Part shown: positions 6,386-17,000 of the stretch, one piece after another
Numbering within the stretch: position 1 is the first letter of the stretch
How the letters are laid out: every line of letters starts with the position of its first letter
Assembly (NCBI GenBank): GCA_021821045.1
Contig: JAKACW010000003.1
Location: 49,875 to 113,874, forward strand
Length of the DNA: 64,000 nt
Source of the DNA: Pseudomonadota bacterium
Lineage (GTDB): Bacteria > Pseudomonadota > Gammaproteobacteria > JAADHS01
Direction of reading: 5' to 3'
Notes under the pieces: generated by a model
Told to the model about the DNA's origin: nothing
Databases searched by the model: none
What the model saw: the letters and a program-made list of their open reading frames with translations, nothing else
Made by a program: the position numbers and the translations under genes

Positions 6386-9116
6386 GGGCACCTCCGGCAA
6401 CAGGCAAATTAGCGGCCTGCCTCAAAGGATAGCCATTTTTTCGCGCCACGGCGAAGCCAAGCACGATTAAGACCGCCTCCAACCACAACACCCCGCCCCC
6501 GCCGCGCTTGGCCTTCCCGTCGTCGGACGCTGCCGCCAGATCGCTCGCCAAAGTGGGCGCCGGCGGCCGCACTGCCGCATCCCCAGCGAACGCGAGCCAG
6601 TCATACGCTTCGATTACTGTGCTCTGCGCAGCGGCGCGCTGGGGCGTACCCGGAACACCGGCCGGACACAGGGTCCCGACGCACAACCCAAGATCCAATG
6701 CGTGCTCGGCGCCGGCAATGATTGTGACGTTGCTGTCGGCGCCACAACGATAGCTCACTCGGTCGCCGACGACGCCGGACCGCCGCGCGCCGCCGTCGAT
6801 GGCGTTGCACAACGCCACGGACTGACCATATGGCACAAGCGAATCCGCCGCCCCGTGGACCACGTTTATCGGCACATCGATGCTGCGTACCTGGTGCAGG
6901 AAGGCGTTCTCGCGTAGGAAATCCCCGATGTCGCGTCGCAGACAAGCTAAGAGTTGCGGCGGGGCGGCAGCCGGATCGACCGTCGCCAGGTCGACGCCCG
7001 CGGTGGCTGCGCACCGTGTCATGTATAACGGCGGTCGCGCCAGATCCACCGCCGTGAGATCGAACACCGCTTCGGGTATGGCCGCCGCGAGATCCAACGC
7101 CGGATTGTTAAAGTCAATCGCCGCAATGGACACTTGATCGAGCCGCACGTCACCGCCTGGGAGCTGGGCGCCAAAAAAACTCGAAAGCGCCCTGATGCCA
7201 AATTCCTGAAATGCTGCGTAGCGTCCTCCCACTGGAATCGCGCCGTCGAGAAACTCCAGCACATCCAGCGGCGGATAGAACAACAGTGCGCGTTCGACAT
7301 CGGCGGGCTTATGCGTCGCAAGCCAGGTTGCCAAATGCGCGCCCGCCGATTGACCGAACAGCGCAACCGGTCCCAATGCGGCTCCGAAAGCCGGGCCATT
7401 GGTTTGAACCCATTGCAGCGCATCCTCGACATCCTCTGTTACCTCGGCCCATGTGGCCTGGTTGCACTCGGCGTTACCATCCCCACCGCCCACCAGCCGA
7501 TAAAACGGCGCGAAGACCACAAATCCGCGTTCCGTAAAGTGCGCGATCGTTGCTTCGAGCCCGAGGAACGAGAAGCCACGATTGCGCCATGTACCGCCAT
7601 GAATGGCGAGCAGCGGCTGCAGATTGCGCGCGACGATGTCCTTCTTAAAAACGCGCATTTCCAATTGGCACGAGCCGACGCCCGGCCGGGGCGTGTCAAT
7701 GGTTTTGAAAGCCACCTGCTTCACATAAGGCTGATGCGCGTCACTAATGCCGACCACGCCGATATCGAGACGATTGCTCAATTGCGTCGTCCACGGACGA
7801 CTCGGAACGCCAGACAGAGGATCATTGGGCTGGTTCAATTGCGGAATCCATGCCGCGGCATTGCCCAGCGTCGACTCTGCATCCGGTCCAAGTCGAGCGG
7901 CACAGAATTCCAAATCGCTGGTCGGGCGAAACGCGACTTCCTGACTGCACAGTGCATCACTGTAATACGGGCCGCCGAGATCCGTCTCCACGTCGGCGAC
8001 GATGCATGCCGTGCCGCTGGCACGATAAAGCGGCACGCGGGGCAAATCACGGCCGAAAGTGCCACGCACGCCATCGCAACCTAACTCCACCACCAGAGCC
8101 GCAACGAGCGCTTTCCGCTCCGCCGACTCCGACGCCAGCAGTTGCAGCAGCATTTCGCCGCCCTTTGTGTATAAGAGATCGACGAGCCGCCGCGGTATGC
8201 CGAGTTCCTCCAGCAACGCTCGCGCCAAAACAGCATCGGCGGGGTCACTCACCAGCGGATAGGCGGTTTGGCCGTTGAACGGAGTCACCGACTCGTCCCT
8301 GCTGCCAGCGGCATCGAGTCCGTCAAGGCGGAAGTTCAGTATCTGAATACGTCGCGCAATGTTTTCCGCGCCCGATCGTCGCAAACTGTCCAAAAGGTAG
8401 CGCTGAAAAGCATTGATCACACCATCTGTCAGCGACACACCGCCGAACTTAGGCGTCACGCTGCCGGCTCCGAAAGCAACGTCGCCAACGATGTCGGCGC
8501 GCTTATCGAGCACCAGCGCGACGTCAGTCACGTCGAACTGCGGTGTGACGCTCGCATCGAGGGCGAACGCGAATTTGAACGGCAACGCAACATCGAGGGT
8601 ACCGCTGTCGGTTCCGATTTTTTCGCAGTTACCTGCAAACGGCACCGCCTGACCCCAAATGACGCGGGCGGGCGCCTGAGTGTGCAACGCCCCCGTCAAC
8701 GAGAAGGCGATACGCATCGCCTGAATGTTGTCCAGATTCAACTCAACCTGGGACGTCGGGTCCAAGGTCACATGAGCGACGGTCGCATCGGTTTCGATCT
8801 GCTTGGGCAAGGGCACGGCGCAGAACGTCGCCAATTGTTCGCGATAGGCGGGCACGTCCACGCTGCCGATTAGCGCGCCTTCTTGCACGTCGAATCCAAG
8901 ATCCTCCAATTGACGACGCAGCACTTGAGCCAAACGCTGCTCCACAGGCGCCGCCGGGTCGATCGGCACGGCGGGATCGGCTTGCTGAATGGCCGAGAAT
9001 GGAATCACCACGGGCGCGGCGGCAGCGCACAGCACAACAACCGACAGAGCAATTGCGACAAGCAATCGAAGGGCGACGAAATTCCTTTTTGTCACACTAA
9101 AAACCATATCGACCAT
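6303..9116 (-). CDS. Large exported alpha/beta hydrolase with C-terminal sorting-like tail (possible frameshift at end)
   Basis: This exported protein of about 937 residues has a signal peptide (about residues 8-35), an uncharacterised N-terminal half, and an alpha/beta hydrolase domain (about 465-850) with I-H-G-G-T-W as oxyanion motif, F-G-Q-S-A-G as nucleophile elbow (Ser590), V-H-G-A-A-D-S-L-V-P for the acid and G-A-E-H for the His. Near the end, K-R-G-G-G-G-V-L-W-L plus a hydrophobic helix and R-K resembles a GlyGly-CTERM-type tripartite tail. The frame then runs on for about 40 residues and overlaps the CBS gene by 83 bases. A one-base change in the six-T run at 6436-6441 would end the protein just before the CBS gene. 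The substrate is unknown. Several N-terminal starts (9134 GTG, 9116 or 9107 ATG) are possible. Confidence 0.75.
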   Translation of the reverse strand: MVDMVFSVTKRNFVALRLLVAIALSVVVLCAAAAPVVIPFSAIQQADPAVPIDPAAPVEQRLAQVLRRQLEDLGFDVQEGALIGSVDVPAYREQLATFCAVPLPKQIETDATVAHVTLDPTSQVELNLDNIQAMRIAFSLTGALHTQAPARVIWGQAVPFAGNCEKIGTDSGTLDVALPFKFAFALDASVTPQFDVTDVALVLDKRADIVGDVAFGAGSVTPKFGGVSLTDGVINAFQRYLLDSLRRSGAENIARRIQILNFRLDGLDAAGSRDESVTPFNGQTAYPLVSDPADAVLARALLEELGIPRRLVDLLYTKGGEMLLQLLASESAERKALVAALVVELGCDGVRGTFGRDLPRVPLYRASGTACIVADVETDLGGPYYSDALCSQEVAFRPTSDLEFCAARLGPDAESTLGNAAAWIPQLNQPNDPLSGVPSRPWTTQLSNRLDIGVVGISDAHQPYVKQVAFKTIDTPRPGVGSCQLEMRVFKKDIVARNLQPLLAIHGGTWRNRGFSFLGLEATIAHFTERGFVVFAPFYRLVGGGDGNAECNQATWAEVTEDVEDALQWVQTNGPAFGAALGPVALFGQSAGAHLATWLATHKPADVERALLFYPPLDVLEFLDGAIPVGGRYAAFQEFGIRALSSFFGAQLPGGDVRLDQVSIAAIDFNNPALDLAAAIPEAVFDLTAVDLARPPLYMTRCAATAGVDLATVDPAAAPPQLLACLRRDIGDFLRENAFLHQVRSIDVPINVVHGAADSLVPYGQSVALCNAIDGGARRSGVVGDRVSYRCGADSNVTIIAGAEHALDLGLCVGTLCPAGVPGTPQRAAAQSTVIEAYDWLAFAGDAAVRPPAPTLASDLAAASDDGKAKRGGGGVLWLEAVLIVLGFAVARKNGYPLRQAANLPVAGGARDRRASHDKPSRHRRHGYASAPYSRPF

Positions 9117-9360
9117 GCTACGACTTCGACGCACACAAACATAATAAGGGCCGCCCCTCTACGGCATAGCCAGCCCGCGCGACGACGCAAATTCCACATA
9201 CTGAGTTTGATCTCCAACGCGTTTCACTTAACTCGCGAACACCTGTTGCCGTTCCAGGTATTAGCGAATATCCTTAGGGACACCGCCCAACGTCTTGAAG
9301 CATCGCGCAAGCCGTCTCCGTGGCGCAATCGGATCACACCCGCAGCGCAGGGAACCCGTG

Positions 9361-12264
9361 ATGACCGACGGCAAACCCATAACCAGCAATCCCGCGGAAC
9401 GCCTGCGACCGACAATTGCCGCCCTTCTTGCCGCGCCGGTGGTGGCCGTCGCCGTTCTGGCCATGCTCGGCTGGCTGTTGCGCATTCCGTGGATGGTGCA
9501 AATCATCCCCGGCTCCACGGCCATGGTTTTTTTAAACGCGCTTTGTCTGTTGCTGCTCGGAGCGGCTCTGATTCTGGCCACCGTTCCACTGCGCTGGTGT
9601 AAATCCGCTCAAACCGTCATCGGCATCGGCGTGGCGCTTATCGGCGTGACGGTCATGGTTCAGTACCGTTTCGACCTGGCGCTGCCACTGGATCTGGCCG
9701 AAATACATAGCTGGCTCAACGGCAACCCCGGACGCATGGCGCCCAACACGGCCCTGGCCCATACGCTTGCGGGCCTAACAGTGCTACTCACCACGTTCGC
9801 GCGGCCCGGCCTGCGCGCCGTGCCGGCAATCATCGGCGCGTTCTCCGTAGTAACGCTCGGCGTCACCGGTCTCATCGGCTATCGAGTGCGACCGGAGCTG
9901 TTGTACGGCTGGCATCTTGAAACGCGCATGGCTTTGCACACTGCGGCCGCATTCGTCCTGCTCGGTATCGGTTTCGCGGTCGCCGTGTACCGAAATCAGC
10001 GGCTCTCCGCACTCTTTCATCAACGCGAGGACTGGCGGGTGGGCTTGCTCGCCGCCGGCCTAATGATCACGGTCGGATTGGTCAGCGGCCTGGTAACGTT
10101 TAGTCTGCTGCAGCGACAGACCGAGTCGGTGCTGCAGAACAGCATGCAACTCTCCTTTGAGAGCCGTCATGATTTGCTGGCGACGGAAATTCCGATTTTT
10201 CTCGAAGCGACTCGCGATTTTGCGGAACGACCGGGGATTCAACGTGAACTCATGCAATTGCAGGCAACACCGGGAAATCGCTCGGCCTTGATGTTCATCG
10301 AGCACGAGCTTGTGCGCCACACAGACTCCGGTTCGGCCAGTGGAAAAATATATGACGCCAGCGAGCGCCTCTTGGCAAGTGTCGGTCCCGTCCCCGCGCG
10401 GACCGTTGAGATACCCTTGCCGACAGCGCCGGGCGCGACGCTCATTTGGGACGGACAAGCGGTTTACTTGCACACCATGGCGGTGATCCGGATGAAGGGT
10501 GTCACTCTCGGACGTGTCGAAATTGAATACGGCATGCCCGACGTGACGCGCATGATCAGCCACGCGGACGAAACTCACCAATCCAGCGAAATACAATTGT
10601 GCGCGCTGCACCAGGACGCAATTCGCTGCCTCCCGACGCGACACACGCCGCAGCTCACTGAACTCCCCGCCGCCACGCGAACCGGGCCCACCATCATCGC
10701 CCGCGCAGTTGCGGGCCAGCGGGGGCTCGGTTTCAAAACCGATTATCGCGGTGAGCGGGTCATCGCCGCCTATGGTCCGGTGGGTGAAACCGGCCTCGGC
10801 ATGGTACTCCAAATCGACGTCGCCGAAATATATGGACCGCTGCGCGCTCAGCTTGAACTGGCGTTGCTGATAACCGCGCTGATCATTGGGGCGGGAATGA
10901 TCTTACTGCGGGCCCGACTCGTTCCGCTGGTGCGGCGCCTGGCGCTCTCCGAAAGGCGCTTCCGCGGACTGCTCGAAGCCGCGCCCGACGCCATGTTGGT
11001 CGCGAACCTGGACGGGCGCATCGTTTGGGCCAATCGGCAGAGCGAGCGGCTCTTCGGATACTCGCTCGCCGAACTCATCGGCCAGCCCGTTGAACTGCTC
11101 GTTCCGGAAAACTTGCGCGACAAACACATGCTGCAGCGTCAACACTATGCGGACCAGCCCCACGTTCGGGACGTCGGCACACCGCTCGAACTTCGCGGAC
11201 GACGCAAGGACGGCAGCGAGTTTCCCGCCGAGATCGGCTTGAGTCCGCAGGACACCGAGGACGGCATACGCATCATAGGCACGGTGCGCGACATTAGTGA
11301 ACGCCAGCGCGCCATCCAAGCGCTGCGCGACAGCGAGCAGCGCTGGCAGTTTGCCTTGGAAGGCGCCCGCGACGGCGTGTGGGACTGGGACCTCACCACC
11401 AACGCGGTCTTCTTCTCGCGCCAGTGGAAGACGATGCTCGGCTACGCGGATAACGAGATCGCCCACTCGCTGGAGGAATGGGACAAGCGCGTCCATCCCG
11501 ACGACAAAGCCCGCGCCTATGCCGATATCCAAAAGCATCTCGATGGCAAGACGGAGCAGTACGAAAACGAGCACCGTTTGCTGTGCAAGGACGGCACCTA
11601 CAAATGGATACTTGATCGAGGCATGGTTGTCAGCCGCGATGCCAATGGTAAGCCGACACGGTTGATCGGCACGCACACGGACATCACCGAGCGCAAGCAA
11701 AGCGAGGAAACCATCCGCGAAATGTCTCTGGCGGACGAACTCACCGGTCTGCGCAATCGGCGCGGTTTCATGGTGCTGGGGGAGTCGCAGCTCAACCTGG
11801 CGCGCCGCATGGACCGCGTCGCTGTGCTGTACTTCGCCGACGTCGACGGACTGAAACGGATCAATGACGAACTCGGACATGTCGAAGGCGATCAGGCGCT
11901 GAGGGATTTCGCTGACATTCTGCGCACGACGTTTCGTGAGACCGACCTGATCGCGCGCCTGGGCGGTGACGAATTCGTGGTGCTCGCGCTGGAGGCGCCG
12001 GGCATCGACGCGAGCGGTTCAACGGTTCGACTGGAAGAGAATTTGCAGCAGTTCAATGACACCAAACAGCGGCCGTTCCAGTTGGAGGCGAGTATCGGTA
12101 TGGCCTTGCACGGCCCGGAGATCCAAGAAACATTGACGGAACTGCTGAGGCGGGCGGATGCGGGCATGTACGAAGTGAAAATTCGTCGCCGCGCGGCGCG
12201 TACGCAAGCACGCGCCAAATCTCGCTCGTCCGACGGAGAACCCGTCAAAAAGCTGTATGAATAA
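9361..12264 (+). CDS. Membrane diguanylate cyclase with two PAS domains and GGDEF
   Basis: This protein of 967 residues has a multi-helix membrane region (about residues 16-235), a further periplasm-facing stretch with a helix at about 505-525, two PAS domains (about 530-655 and 660-785, the second with W-D-W-D-L and I-T-E-R-K), and a GGDEF domain (about 795-945). The active-site motif R-L-G-G-D-E-F is intact, and R-E-T-D five residues before it matches the inhibitory I-site. It should make c-di-GMP in response to a redox, ligand or light cue read by the PAS domains. The frame is open from 9295, but the ATG at 9361 has an AGGGA site 8 bases upstream. There is no EAL domain in this protein; a separate EAL protein lies 9 kb downstream. 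Confidence 0.92.
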   Translation: MTDGKPITSNPAERLRPTIAALLAAPVVAVAVLAMLGWLLRIPWMVQIIPGSTAMVFLNALCLLLLGAALILATVPLRWCKSAQTVIGIGVALIGVTVMVQYRFDLALPLDLAEIHSWLNGNPGRMAPNTALAHTLAGLTVLLTTFARPGLRAVPAIIGAFSVVTLGVTGLIGYRVRPELLYGWHLETRMALHTAAAFVLLGIGFAVAVYRNQRLSALFHQREDWRVGLLAAGLMITVGLVSGLVTFSLLQRQTESVLQNSMQLSFESRHDLLATEIPIFLEATRDFAERPGIQRELMQLQATPGNRSALMFIEHELVRHTDSGSASGKIYDASERLLASVGPVPARTVEIPLPTAPGATLIWDGQAVYLHTMAVIRMKGVTLGRVEIEYGMPDVTRMISHADETHQSSEIQLCALHQDAIRCLPTRHTPQLTELPAATRTGPTIIARAVAGQRGLGFKTDYRGERVIAAYGPVGETGLGMVLQIDVAEIYGPLRAQLELALLITALIIGAGMILLRARLVPLVRRLALSERRFRGLLEAAPDAMLVANLDGRIVWANRQSERLFGYSLAELIGQPVELLVPENLRDKHMLQRQHYADQPHVRDVGTPLELRGRRKDGSEFPAEIGLSPQDTEDGIRIIGTVRDISERQRAIQALRDSEQRWQFALEGARDGVWDWDLTTNAVFFSRQWKTMLGYADNEIAHSLEEWDKRVHPDDKARAYADIQKHLDGKTEQYENEHRLLCKDGTYKWILDRGMVVSRDANGKPTRLIGTHTDITERKQSEETIREMSLADELTGLRNRRGFMVLGESQLNLARRMDRVAVLYFADVDGLKRINDELGHVEGDQALRDFADILRTTFRETDLIARLGGDEFVVLALEAPGIDASGSTVRLEENLQQFNDTKQRPFQLEASIGMALHGPEIQETLTELLRRADAGMYEVKIRRRAARTQARAKSRSSDGEPVKKLYE

Positions 12265-12354
12265 GCAGGCGATTTCCTCAGGGATTTCCTAAGATACTTG
12301 TTTGCAGCGCCATTCCCCTTGTAACTCCGAACCAAACATTGCACAGTAGCCGCC

Positions 12355-14424
12355 ATGCATGAAAATCACTTAGCGGAAGAATCGAGCCCCTACCTGCGCC
12401 AGCACGCCCATCAACCGGTGGATTGGTATCCATGGGGCGAAGCAGCGCTCGAGAAGGCCAAGCGCGAAAACAAACCCATTATGCTTTCCATCGGCTACTC
12501 GACGTGTCATTGGTGTCACGTCATGGCCCACGAATCGTTCGATGACGAGAACACCGCGGCGATTCTCAATCGGGAATTTATCAGCATCAAGGTCGATCGC
12601 GAGGAACGGCCCGACCTCGACAAAATCTACCAGACTGCCCATCAGCTGCTCACCCAACGCGGCGGCGGCTGGCCGCTGACCGTCTTCCTGCGCCCGAACG
12701 ATCATGTGCCGTTTTTTGCTGGCACGTACTTTCCGCGGGAACCTCGCTACGGCTTGCCTGACTTCAAGAGCCTGTTGAGCAACATCGCCCAGCTGTTTCG
12801 CAATGATCGGCAGCGCGTCGACGACTACACCGCTGAAGTGAAAGAACACTTGACGGGCCTGCATGCTCGAACGACATCAACGGAGGTCAATTTAAATGCG
12901 CTGCCCCTCGACAGCGCGCGTTGTCAACTGGGCAAGGATTTCGACGCACAATACGGCGGCTTCGGCGGCGCGCCGAAGTTTCCCCATCCAACCCACCTGG
13001 AACGTTTGCTGCGCCATTGGGCATTGCTCAACCAACGCGGCAAGAGCGATGACGACGCGCTGAATATGGTCGTGCGGACACTGGAGTCCATGGCCGACGG
13101 CGGAATCACCGATCAACTCGGCGGCGGTTTTTATCGCTACTCGGTCGATGAGAAGTGGTTGATCCCTCATTTCGAGAAGATGCTCTACGACAATGGCGCA
13201 TTGTTGTGGGTTTACAGCGCGGCATGGGTAGCAAGTCAGCGGCCCATTCTCGCCCGAGCCGCCGCCACCACCACGATGTGGATGCTCGATGAAATGCGCT
13301 CCCCCGAAGGCGGGTTCTACAGCGCCCTTGATGCCGACAGCGAGGGCGAGGAGGGCAAGTTCTACGTTTGGTCGCAGAACGAGGTGCGCGATATTCTGGA
13401 TGACGAGACGTATCCGCTTTTCGCCGCCCGTTACGGTCTTGACGGTCCGGCGAACTTCGAGGGGCACTGGCATCTATTCTTGTCCAGCGACATTCCAGCC
13501 ATCGCGAGACGATTCGGTCCATCGCCGGAACACGTTGACAGCTCGCTCGAAAAAGCGAAGAAGCAGCTCCTGGAGGCGCGGTCGCGACGCATCCGGCCCT
13601 CCCTTGACTACAAGATTCTCGCTTCGTGGAACGGACTGGCGATCAAGGGTTTGGCATTTGCCGGACGCACGTTTGATCGAGCGGAATGGATCGACGCCGC
13701 CGCCCAGGCCCATCGCTTCATCCGCGAGCGGATGTGGTCCGACGGCCGATTGTTCGCCACCTTCGCCGAAGGGAAAGCGCGCCATCCGGCTTATCTGGAC
13801 GATTATGCGTTCATGCTCGAGGCCACGTTGGAACTGTTGCAGAGTCGTTATGACGACGCGCTATTGAACTTCGCCGAACAGCTGGCCGAGGGACTGCTCG
13901 CGCGGTTCGAGGATTCGCAAGGGGGGTTCTTTTTCACTGCCCACAATCACGAAACGTTATTGCTGCGCCCGAAGAGTTACGGCGACGAAGCCATGGCGTC
14001 GGGCAGCGGGGTCGCCGCGCTTGCCTTGGGACGTCTGGGTCATATGCTGGCGGAAACCCGTTATTTGGACGCCGCGGAACGGGCATTACGCGCGGCATGG
14101 CGTGACCTGACCGAACTGCCCCACGCCCACGACAGTTTCTTGCACGTATTGGAGGAGCGGCTACATCCGCCCCAACTCATTTTTCTGCGCGGACCGACCG
14201 CGGAAGTTACCGCCTGGCAGCGCGACCTCACCAGCACCTTCGCGCCGCGACGCATGGTGTTTGCGATCAGCCAGGGCGGCGTGCGGTTGCCCGGCGGCGC
14301 CGATACAGTGCCAAGTGACAAGGTGGTGGCCTATCGGTGCGACGGATTCGCTTGCTCGGCGCCGATCCGCGACCTCGCCGCGCTGAAATCCGAGTTGGGC
14401 GAGCGCAAACAAGAATCGCGGTAG
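12355..14424 (+). CDS. DUF255 thioredoxin-like domain protein (YyaL/SPATA20 family)
   Basis: This 689-residue cytoplasmic-type protein of the YyaL/SPATA20 family starts [14 protein letters not shown]. It has an N-terminal thioredoxin-like domain (about residues 1-165) with C-H-W-C-H-V-M as the CxxC site, followed by an (alpha/alpha)6 barrel resembling N-acylglucosamine 2-epimerases and glycoside hydrolases (about 200-650). The family is widespread and poorly characterised; a redox or sugar-related role is only an inference. The gene stands alone, 90 bases after the diguanylate cyclase. Its last residues (E-S-R) and TAG stop are encoded by a REP element. Confidence 0.88.
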   Translation: MHENHLAEESSPYLRQHAHQPVDWYPWGEAALEKAKRENKPIMLSIGYSTCHWCHVMAHESFDDENTAAILNREFISIKVDREERPDLDKIYQTAHQLLTQRGGGWPLTVFLRPNDHVPFFAGTYFPREPRYGLPDFKSLLSNIAQLFRNDRQRVDDYTAEVKEHLTGLHARTTSTEVNLNALPLDSARCQLGKDFDAQYGGFGGAPKFPHPTHLERLLRHWALLNQRGKSDDDALNMVVRTLESMADGGITDQLGGGFYRYSVDEKWLIPHFEKMLYDNGALLWVYSAAWVASQRPILARAAATTTMWMLDEMRSPEGGFYSALDADSEGEEGKFYVWSQNEVRDILDDETYPLFAARYGLDGPANFEGHWHLFLSSDIPAIARRFGPSPEHVDSSLEKAKKQLLEARSRRIRPSLDYKILASWNGLAIKGLAFAGRTFDRAEWIDAAAQAHRFIRERMWSDGRLFATFAEGKARHPAYLDDYAFMLEATLELLQSRYDDALLNFAEQLAEGLLARFEDSQGGFFFTAHNHETLLLRPKSYGDEAMASGSGVAALALGRLGHMLAETRYLDAAERALRAAWRDLTELPHAHDSFLHVLEERLHPPQLIFLRGPTAEVTAWQRDLTSTFAPRRMVFAISQGGVRLPGGADTVPSDKVVAYRCDGFACSAPIRDLAALKSELGERKQESR

Positions 14425-14504
14425 GAAACCGCTCCCACATTCGAAGCGAACCGCTCCTACTACAAACATGACAACCTATCGTGGGAGCGGATCATTCCGC
14501 GATT
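14414..14504. repeat. REP/BIME cluster 2 (inverted pair)
   Basis: A reverse-type unit at 14414-14438 (AATCGCGGTAGGAAACCGCT then CCCAC) includes the stop codon of the DUF255 gene. A partial unit lies at about 14442-14460. A forward unit, GTGGGAGCGG...TTCCGCGATT, lies at 14481-14504 and supplies the end of the frameshifted small gene on the opposite strand. Between 14685 and 14946 I see no further gene. Confidence 0.9.
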
Positions 14505-14684
14505 CTTAGCCAGGCCGGCGCCATACGTGCGGCGCATTGATTGAGTGTGAACGTCACGCCGTCACCGGTAGTCACGCTATTGGTGTTATCGATATCGTTA
14601 AGCGACGTCGCCACCGCAGCCGATCAACCCAGCCGCCACGGCCACTCCGATTACCATGCCGCCCTTGCTCACAATACTTCTCAT
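14492..14684 (-). pseudogene. Small lipoprotein or secreted peptide gene, apparently frameshifted
   Basis: On the minus strand an AGGAGG site stands 8 bases before an ATG at 14684. Twenty-eight codons follow, giving a basic start, a hydrophobic segment and L-I-G-C (lipobox) before a TAA at 14598-14600. The adjacent frame then stays open for about 35 codons with a plausible polar sequence (S-L-N-D-I-D-N-T-N-S-V-T-T-G-D) until a TGA inside a REP at 14492. Loss of one G near the lipobox would join both parts into a lipoprotein of about 63 residues. It is either a tiny intact lipoprotein or a recently broken gene. I recognise no family. The signal is short, so confidence is limited. Confidence 0.45.
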
Positions 14685-14946
14685 TCCTCTGCCTCCTGCA
14701 ATGTTTTCTGCGGACAAGCGCCCGATTTGTAAGTTCACGATCTCCGGATGAACGCCGGTGATGCTGGGGGACTATAATTGGGCGCGTGGAATGTGGCAGT
14801 AGGTGGATGTGCGTAAGCTGGGCCGGGGTGGCGCGCCCTCCTAGGCAAAGCCACCGATAGACGGCGCCCGGCCATCCCGTGGTAATCTGCGGCCCAAACC
14901 ATAAGCGGCCACCCTCGGCCGTAAACCCCAGTCGGGAACGATCAAT

Positions 14947-16986
14947 ATGAAAATCAGCCCCACACGCGCCCTGGTTCTATTGGCGATGGCGATACAGCTG
15001 GCGGCGTGCGGCTCGGACAGCGACTCGCCGCCGCCCACGACCGACCCCCAAAATCCGATTCTGACCGAGCCTTTGGTCAAGCTGACGCCATTTGAATCCC
15101 AGGCCGAGTTCGACACGTTCCTGCGCAGCGCCGCCAACACCGTCGTCCAACCCGGGGGCTTTGTACAGCGAGAAGACGGCGCCGTCGGCGCACCCCCCGC
15201 TACGGACACCGGCGCACCCGGATCCGGCGCCACGCCGTTGGGCCCGGACCACTCCACCACCAATATCCAAGAACCCGGCGTCGACGAGGCCGACATCGTC
15301 AAGACGGACGGGACGTATATCTATGTCGCGGGCAATCAGAAAGTGAGCATCGTCACCGCCGCGCCGGCCCCGGCCATGGCGGGTGAAATCAACGTCCCGG
15401 GCTACGTTCACAATTTGCTACTGACGGAGGACAAAAAGCTCATCGTGTTTTACTCGCCGGATGGCGCAACCCTGGAAACCAGCCGGCCCGTCGTTGCCTA
15501 TTTCTATTACGCGCTTGCGGGCGTGATGATCGTCGACGTCAATGACCCGGCCAATCCCAGCGTATTGCGCAGTTCGGTGATCGAAGGCCAAATCAGCGCA
15601 ATACGACAGATTGGCGCCATGTTATATGTGGTGCTGAGCAGCACAGCGTTTCCCGAGCCGCCGGCACTCAGTTCGCCCAACAGGCCAACCGAACAGGACG
15701 GGATTGCCGTGCCTGACGCCGCGTCCAAGAACGCCACCCGCACCGCGACGCTGCCACAAATCATCGAACTCAACGCCGACGGGTCGATCAAGTCGGCCGT
15801 CCCGGCCGTCGCGGTCACCGACATTCTCCATCCCGATCAACCGCGCGGCACCGCGATGACCTTGATCGCCGGATTGAATCTTACCGATCCGAGCGCCCCG
15901 TTCACCAGCACGGGCTACCTGGGCTACGCGAACGTGGTGTATGCCTCGTCGCAAGCCATCTATATCACCGACCCGCAATGGATCGGCGACGTCATCATTG
16001 GCTTGCCCGGCATCGGCGTGTCTGAACCGGTCTTCGGCGGTGGCGGCGGTGCGGCGCCGCCGAGCACTCCCGTTCGCGCCGTCACCGACGGGCCGCATAC
16101 GGTGATTCACAAGTTCACACTCGCGGAGGCTGGCGCCTCCCTCGCCGCCAGCGGCCACATTTCCGGCTTCTTGCTCAATCAATATGCATTGAGCGAGTCC
16201 GGCAACTTTCTGCGTGCAGCCTCCAGCATGGGATGGAATCTCGGCGCCGAGGTGTCCGTCATCGAACAGCAAGGCAGCGACCTCGTTGTGGTGGGCAATC
16301 TCCCAGAAATCGGCGCGGGCGAGAATCTTTTCGCGGCCCGTTTCATGGGCGACCGCGGCTACCTGGTGACATTCCTTCAGACCGATCCGCTATTTACTGT
16401 GGACCTGTCCGATCCGCGCGCGCCTAAACTGATCGGCGAATTAGTCATGCCGGGATTCTCCGACTACCTGCATCCCCTCGACGACAACCACCTGCTTGGT
16501 CTGGGCCGCGATGCCGATCCCACGACAGGCGGCCGACGGGGCGTTCAGCTCTCCGTGTTTGATGTCACCGACTTCGCTCAACCGGCGATCACGGATAAGG
16601 CGGTGGTCGGCACCTCGGCAACTGACTCAGAGGCCACTTCAAACCCCAAGGCATTCAACTACTGGCCCACCCAACAGTTGATCGCGTTCCCAATTCGAGA
16701 GTACAAAGACTCTTTCGCGCCGAGCTTCGAGCCACGCATTTATGAGGGCCTCTACGTTTTCAAATTGCTGCCCGACTTCAAACTCGAATTCATCGGCGCG
16801 ATGGGCAAGACCGTTGACTACTATCCCAATTGGCGCCGCGCCCTATTCGTCGGCGAGCAACTGTTCTCCGTCAACGAATTCGAGATTTCCGTAGCTGCAA
16901 TCGGCAGCGTCGACCAAATTACGGCCTCGCTGGAACTCGCGCCGGCAAACCCCACACCGCCACCGGTTGTATTTCCAGCGCAGTAA
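14947..16986 (+). CDS. Beta-propeller domain lipoprotein
   Basis: This 679-residue lipoprotein has a signal peptide ending in L-A-A-C (lipobox Cys at about residue 21), a low-complexity Ser/Pro/Asp spacer, then a large beta-propeller domain of the PF09826-like type. Characteristic pieces are N-I-Q-E-P-G-V-D-E-A-D-I-V-K-T-D-G and repeated V-D-(V/L)-(S/N)-D-P-x-x-P blades. Such proteins are envelope-anchored and mostly of unknown function. The ATG at 14947 directly precedes the signal peptide. The gene is monocistronic by its spacing: 260 bases of upstream gap and an 80-base gap with hairpins downstream. Confidence 0.85.
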   Translation: MKISPTRALVLLAMAIQLAACGSDSDSPPPTTDPQNPILTEPLVKLTPFESQAEFDTFLRSAANTVVQPGGFVQREDGAVGAPPATDTGAPGSGATPLGPDHSTTNIQEPGVDEADIVKTDGTYIYVAGNQKVSIVTAAPAPAMAGEINVPGYVHNLLLTEDKKLIVFYSPDGATLETSRPVVAYFYYALAGVMIVDVNDPANPSVLRSSVIEGQISAIRQIGAMLYVVLSSTAFPEPPALSSPNRPTEQDGIAVPDAASKNATRTATLPQIIELNADGSIKSAVPAVAVTDILHPDQPRGTAMTLIAGLNLTDPSAPFTSTGYLGYANVVYASSQAIYITDPQWIGDVIIGLPGIGVSEPVFGGGGGAAPPSTPVRAVTDGPHTVIHKFTLAEAGASLAASGHISGFLLNQYALSESGNFLRAASSMGWNLGAEVSVIEQQGSDLVVVGNLPEIGAGENLFAARFMGDRGYLVTFLQTDPLFTVDLSDPRAPKLIGELVMPGFSDYLHPLDDNHLLGLGRDADPTTGGRRGVQLSVFDVTDFAQPAITDKAVVGTSATDSEATSNPKAFNYWPTQQLIAFPIREYKDSFAPSFEPRIYEGLYVFKLLPDFKLEFIGAMGKTVDYYPNWRRALFVGEQLFSVNEFEISVAAIGSVDQITASLELAPANPTPPPVVFPAQ

Positions 16987-17000
16987 TGCCCAGCGGCCCA

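Noticed and set aside
9135..9360. c-di-GMP riboswitch before the diguanylate cyclase
   Set aside because: I looked for the GEMM core words in the leader and did not find the conserved pattern.
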